Shown piece by piece: positions 6,482 through 8,718 of a stretch of 8,718 nucleotides of DNA. The position numbers and the translations under genes are program-made. Source of the stretch: DASTRU01 sp035761045 (GTDB lineage Bacteria > Pseudomonadota > Gammaproteobacteria > Burkholderiales > Burkholderiaceae_E); the NCBI GenBank assembly GCA_035761045.1, contig DASTRU010000129.1, forward strand, positions 1 to 8,718, in the 5' to 3' direction. The notes beneath the pieces were generated by a model. That model had not been told where the DNA came from and did not search any database. It saw only the letters and a list, made by a program, of their open reading frames with translations. Positions within the stretch are counted from its first letter, which is position 1. Each line of letters starts with the position of its first letter.

Positions 6482-7467
6482 ACGTCGATCCTTACCAATA
6501 AACGACCGCGAACTTGGCTGGCCAAAAGTTGTTGCGCGGCATTTAAGCACTCGCTCAAGCCGATCTCGCGCGTCATGCCGGCAAGCGTGTCGGGATGGAG
6601 TTCGCGGCTCAAACGCGCCCACGCCTTGCGTCGACGTTCGATCGGACAATTCACCGAATCAATGCCGATCAGCCGAATACCGCGAAGAATGAACGGCGCC
6701 ACCGAACCCGGAAAATCCATGCCTTGCGCTAGCCCGCACGCCGTCACCACGCCGGCATAACGCGTTTGCGCGCACGCATTCGCAAGCGTGTGCGAGCCGA
6801 CGCAATCGACCACCGCCGCCCAACGTTCCTTTTGCAAGGGCTTGCCGGGCTGCGCGAGCGATGCGCGATCGATGACGTCCGCCGCGCCCAACGATCGCAG
6901 ATACGACGTCTGCGCCGCCTTCCCGGTCGACGCCACGACCCGATAACCGCGCGCCGCGAGCAACGCCACCGCGATCGATCCGACGCCGCCCGTCGCTCCC
7001 GTTACCAGCACCTCGCCGTCGCCGGGTTTCACGCCGTGTTCGTCGATCGCCATGCAAGACAGCATGGCGGTATAGCCAGCTGTGCCGATCGACATCGCCC
7101 ACTTGCCGTCGAGCGTCGGCGGCATCGCGATCAACCAATCGCCACGCACCCGCGCTTTTTCCGCCAAGCATCCCCAATGCAATTCGCCCACGCCAAATCC
7201 GTTGAGCACCACGCGATCGCCCACGCGCCAATCGGGATGCGACGACGCTTCCACGATCCCCGCGCCATCAATGCCCGGCACCATCGGCCAACGACGCACG
7301 ACGGGCCCGCGATCGGTCAGCGCAAGCGCGTCTTTGTAGTTGATCGTCGAATACTCGATGCGCAACGTCACGTCGCCGTCGCGAGGCAATTCGGTTTCAT
7401 CAAGAGCGCGCAATTCCGCGTGGAATTGCTCGTTTTCGCGAGTGAGATAAAGCGCGCGAAAGGACAT
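6478..7467 (-). CDS. acuI: Acryloyl-CoA reductase (NADPH), AcuI/YhdH family
   Basis: A 329-residue zinc-independent medium-chain dehydrogenase/reductase. AcuI reduces acryloyl-CoA to propionyl-CoA with NADPH, in 3-hydroxypropionate and acrylate metabolism; E. coli YhdH is the same type. The GroES-like domain has NYKDALALT (43-51), PMVPGIDGAG (61-70) and the family-specific GVGELHWGCLAEKARVRGDW (92-111). The nucleotide-binding domain has VTGATGGVGS at 155-164. The C-terminal signature PFILRGIRLIGIDSVNCP at 258-275 separates AcuI/YhdH from general quinone oxidoreductases. No zinc-binding cysteine cluster is seen. The start is ATG 7467, which gives the family length and aligns with the E. coli start; a TTG extension to 7503 is ignored. 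A weak GGAA lies upstream. The stop TGA (6480-6478) overlaps the pqqU start as ATGA, so pqqU is probably translationally coupled. It is divergent from the livK-like gene. Confidence 0.92.
   Translation of the reverse strand: MSFRALYLTRENEQFHAELRALDETELPRDGDVTLRIEYSTINYKDALALTDRGPVVRRWPMVPGIDGAGIVEASSHPDWRVGDRVVLNGFGVGELHWGCLAEKARVRGDWLIAMPPTLDGKWAMSIGTAGYTAMLSCMAIDEHGVKPGDGEVLVTGATGGVGSIAVALLAARGYRVVASTGKAAQTSYLRSLGAADVIDRASLAQPGKPLQKERWAAVVDCVGSHTLANACAQTRYAGVVTACGLAQGMDFPGSVAPFILRGIRLIGIDSVNCPIERRRKAWARLSRELHPDTLAGMTREIGLSECLNAAQQLLASQVRGRLLVRIDV
6489..6493 (-). promoter_or_regulatory. Ribosome-binding site for pqqU, inside the end of acuI
   Basis: On the - strand AAGGA is followed by a 7-base spacer and the ATG at 6481-6479. 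It lies within the last codons of acuI and fixes the pqqU start. The signal peptide begins directly at that ATG. Confidence 0.7.
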
Positions 7468-7478
7468 GGCTAATTTCC

Positions 7479-7540
7479 AAATGGTGAAGCGATGGTCGGT
7501 CAACGCGCGGTTGTGATGGCTTTAAAAGTCTTCACCATTT
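7479..7540. repeat. 11-bp perfect inverted repeat, arms 40 bp apart
   Basis: AAATGGTGAAG at 7479-7489 is exactly complementary to CTTCACCATTT at 7530-7540. The 40-bp space, about four helical turns, would put two regulator sites on the same DNA face. The right arm runs into seven T (7538-7544), so a long-loop terminator on the + strand is an alternative. No + strand gene ends there, however. The left arm is 12 bases from the acuI start and could block its promoter or translation start. Confidence 0.5.
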
Positions 7541-7628
7541 TTTTCGAAGCGAGGCCGAGCGTTGTGCGAAGACCGCAACGCGAGCGAAGGACATGCCAAC
7601 AACCACACGGATTGAGGTTTAATGAGCA

Positions 7629-7648
7629 GCGCTCCCGTTTGGGCGCGC
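7629..7648 (+). repeat. Leader hairpin upstream of the livK-like gene
   Basis: GCGCTCCC (7629-7636) and GGGCGCGC (7641-7648) pair with one mismatch around a GTTT loop, just upstream of the ribosome-binding site. GGGCGCGCCC at 7641-7650 is also self-complementary, so alternative folds exist. The hairpin does not cover AGGAG at 7656-7660. It may simply stabilise the mRNA; no T-tract follows, so it is not a standard attenuator. Confidence 0.3.
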
Positions 7649-7655
7649 CCACCTT

Positions 7656-7660
7656 AGGAG
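7656..7660 (+). promoter_or_regulatory. Ribosome-binding site for the livK-like gene
   Basis: AGGAG stands 8 bases before the ATG at 7669. This start leads directly into a good signal peptide. Confidence 0.75.
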
Positions 7661-7668
7661 AGTCACGC

Positions 7669-8718
7669 ATGACGAATTTCGTATTAAAGGCCGTGCCGTT
7701 CGCCATGGCCGCAGCGTTTGTTTTCACCAACGCCCACGCACAAGAGGTCGTCGTCAAAATCGGTCACGTCGCCCCGCTTTCAGGTGGACAAGCCCACCTC
7801 GGTAAAGACAACGAAGCCGCCGCGCGCATGGCTGTCGAAGACTTAAACAAGAAGGGCATGGTCATCGGCGGCAAGAAGGTCAAGTTCGAACTCCTAAGCG
7901 AAGACGATGCAGCCGATCCCAAGCAAGGCGCCGCCGTGGCCACCAAACTCGCCGATGCGAAGGTCAATGGCGTGGTTGGCCACTTAAATTCCGGCACGAC
8001 CATCCCGGCCTCGAAGATCTATCACGACGCCAACATCCCGCAAATCTCGCCCGCGGCCACCAATCCCAAGTACACGCAACAAGGTTTCAAGACGGCATTT
8101 CGCGTCGTCGCCAACGATGCCCAGCTTGGCGCGCGTTTGGGTGACTACGCCGTCAAAACACTTAACGGCAAGAAAGTCGCCGTCATCGATGACCAAACCG
8201 CCTACGGACAAGGCGTAGCCGACGAGTTCGAAAAAGCCGTCAAGAAATCCGGCGGACAAGTCGTGACCCGTCAAAAGACCAGCGACAAAGTGGTGGATTT
8301 CAACGCCATCCTCACCACCGTCAAGGGGCAATCCCCGGATGTCGTTTTCTATGGCGGCATGGACGCACAGGCCGGTCCCATGCTTCGTCAAATGAAACAG
8401 TTGGGCATCAACGCCAAATTCATGGGTGGCGATGGCATCTGTTCGAGCGAACTGCCCAAGCTCGCGGGCGACGCAATGGCCGACGGACAAGTCGTTTGCG
8501 CCGAAGCCGGCGGTGTATTGGGCGAGCAAAAGAAAGCGCTCGACGATTTTCGCGCCGAGTTTAAAAAGCGCACCAATCTCGATGTGCAGATTTACGCGCC
8601 TTACGTCTACGACGCGGTCATGACCATGGCGGCCGCCATGCAAAAAGCCAACTCGGTTGAGCCGAAAAAATATCTACCAGCGCTTGCAAGCATCAACTAC
8701 AAAGGCGTGACGGGTCCC
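7669..8718 (+). CDS. livK: Branched-chain amino acid ABC transporter periplasmic binding protein, LivK type (3' end outside window)
   Basis: The first 350 residues of a type I periplasmic binding protein; the family usually has about 370-380, so only the last 20-30 are missing. These proteins deliver leucine, isoleucine, valine or related amino acids to the LivHMGF permease. The Sec signal peptide is residues 1-24, with cleavage after AHA. The mature protein opens with VVVKIGHVAPLSGGQAHLG (27-45). Close parallels to E. coli LivK are DDAADPKQGAAVATKL (79-94), GHLNSGTTIPASKIY (104-118), ISPAATNP (126-133), AYGQG (178-182), DFNAILTTVK (210-219), VFYGGMDAQAGPMLRQ (226-241) and the segment around APYVYDAV (310-317). 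C258 and C277 probably form the disulfide common in betaproteobacterial members. AGGAG 8 bases upstream supports the start. The gene diverges from acuI; permease and ATPase genes may follow outside the window. Ligand specificity is unproven, as some LivK-like proteins bind amides or aromatic compounds. Confidence 0.9.
   Translation, partial: MTNFVLKAVPFAMAAAFVFTNAHAQEVVVKIGHVAPLSGGQAHLGKDNEAAARMAVEDLNKKGMVIGGKKVKFELLSEDDAADPKQGAAVATKLADAKVNGVVGHLNSGTTIPASKIYHDANIPQISPAATNPKYTQQGFKTAFRVVANDAQLGARLGDYAVKTLNGKKVAVIDDQTAYGQGVADEFEKAVKKSGGQVVTRQKTSDKVVDFNAILTTVKGQSPDVVFYGGMDAQAGPMLRQMKQLGINAKFMGGDGICSSELPKLAGDAMADGQVVCAEAGGVLGEQKKALDDFRAEFKKRTNLDVQIYAPYVYDAVMTMAAAMQKANSVEPKKYLPALASINYKGVTGP

Larger units (their letters stand above)
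7468..7668. other. Divergent regulatory region between acuI and the livK-like gene
   Basis: These 201 bp carry no credible gene and should contain the promoters of both flanking genes. The strongest signals are the 11-bp inverted repeat at 7479-7540 and the leader hairpin at 7629-7648, listed separately. TTTAAT at 7618-7623 resembles a -10 element for the livK-like gene (5 of 6), but no matching -35 is found 16-18 bp upstream. A run of seven T occurs at 7538-7544. A weaker imperfect inverted repeat pairs CGTTG (7560-7564) with CAACG (7576-7580). Confidence 0.45.

Noticed and set aside
6482..6649. N-terminal extension of pqqU
   Set aside because: It overlaps the acuI coding end and is Arg rich. 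The signal peptide and a proper ribosome-binding site mark ATG 6481 as the start.
6766..7473. 235-codon open frame on the + strand over acuI
   Set aside because: It is antisense to acuI, is dominated by Arg and His, and has no ribosome-binding site.
7500..7757. 85-codon - strand frame crossing the divergent region
   Set aside because: It runs antisense into the signal peptide of the livK-like gene and across its ribosome-binding site. Its sequence has no feature of a real small protein.
7984..8643. 219-codon open frame on the - strand inside the livK-like gene
   Set aside because: The + strand encodes a clear periplasmic binding protein with signal peptide. The reverse frame is a shadow.
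1..8718. CRISPR array, tRNA, insertion sequence, integrase or defence island
   Set aside because: I found no regularly spaced repeats, no tRNA-like cloverleaf, no transposase or integrase motifs, and no sharp change in composition. The region reads as conserved metabolic chromosome.

Overview
The window looks like ordinary chromosome from a GC-rich (roughly 60%) Gram-negative bacterium, most likely a betaproteobacterium. The evidence is an outer-membrane TonB-dependent receptor, a lipoprotein signal, a periplasmic binding protein with a Sec signal, and protein families whose closest remembered relatives are from Pseudomonas, Burkholderia-type bacteria and E. coli. The taxonomic call is an inference from protein resemblance and base composition. 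I see no tRNA, rRNA, insertion sequence, CRISPR array, phage gene or toxin-antitoxin pair, and nothing that looks like a new defence or mobile system.

Layout, left to right. (1) The 3' end of pdxY (pyridoxal kinase, + strand) converges on a 3-hydroxyisobutyrate dehydrogenase-family reductase (- strand). Only 12 bp separate their stop codons, and a GC-rich palindrome that probably terminates both transcripts lies across the junction. (2) A small unrecognised gene (137 aa, + strand) diverges from the reductase and converges on the next gene with 8 bp between stops. (3) A block of four - strand genes reads right to left: acuI (acryloyl-CoA reductase, YhdH type), pqqU (YncD-type TonB-dependent receptor, the PQQ uptake receptor in E. 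coli), a lipoprotein alpha/beta hydrolase, and an omega-amino acid/beta-alanine:pyruvate aminotransferase (aptA/bauA type). acuI and pqqU overlap by 4 bp (ATGA). The hydrolase and aminotransferase are 34 bp apart. A 171-bp gap with inverted repeats separates the two pairs. (4) Divergent from acuI, a LivK-type branched-chain amino acid binding protein starts at 7669 and runs off the right edge.

Together the genes suggest small-molecule catabolism and uptake. The aminotransferase can make malonate semialdehyde from beta-alanine, reductases of the 3-hydroxyisobutyrate dehydrogenase family can act on such semialdehydes, and AcuI reduces acryloyl-CoA to propionyl-CoA. These could be parts of one C3 route, but they are not in a single operon and that link is inference. 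The points most worth checking are the translational coupling of acuI to pqqU, an 11-bp perfect inverted repeat in the acuI/livK divergent region, the palindromes in front of the hydrolase, and the unidentified 137-aa protein.

Several genes have in-frame upstream extensions that should be ignored. The starts given here rest on ribosome-binding sites, signal peptides or family length.
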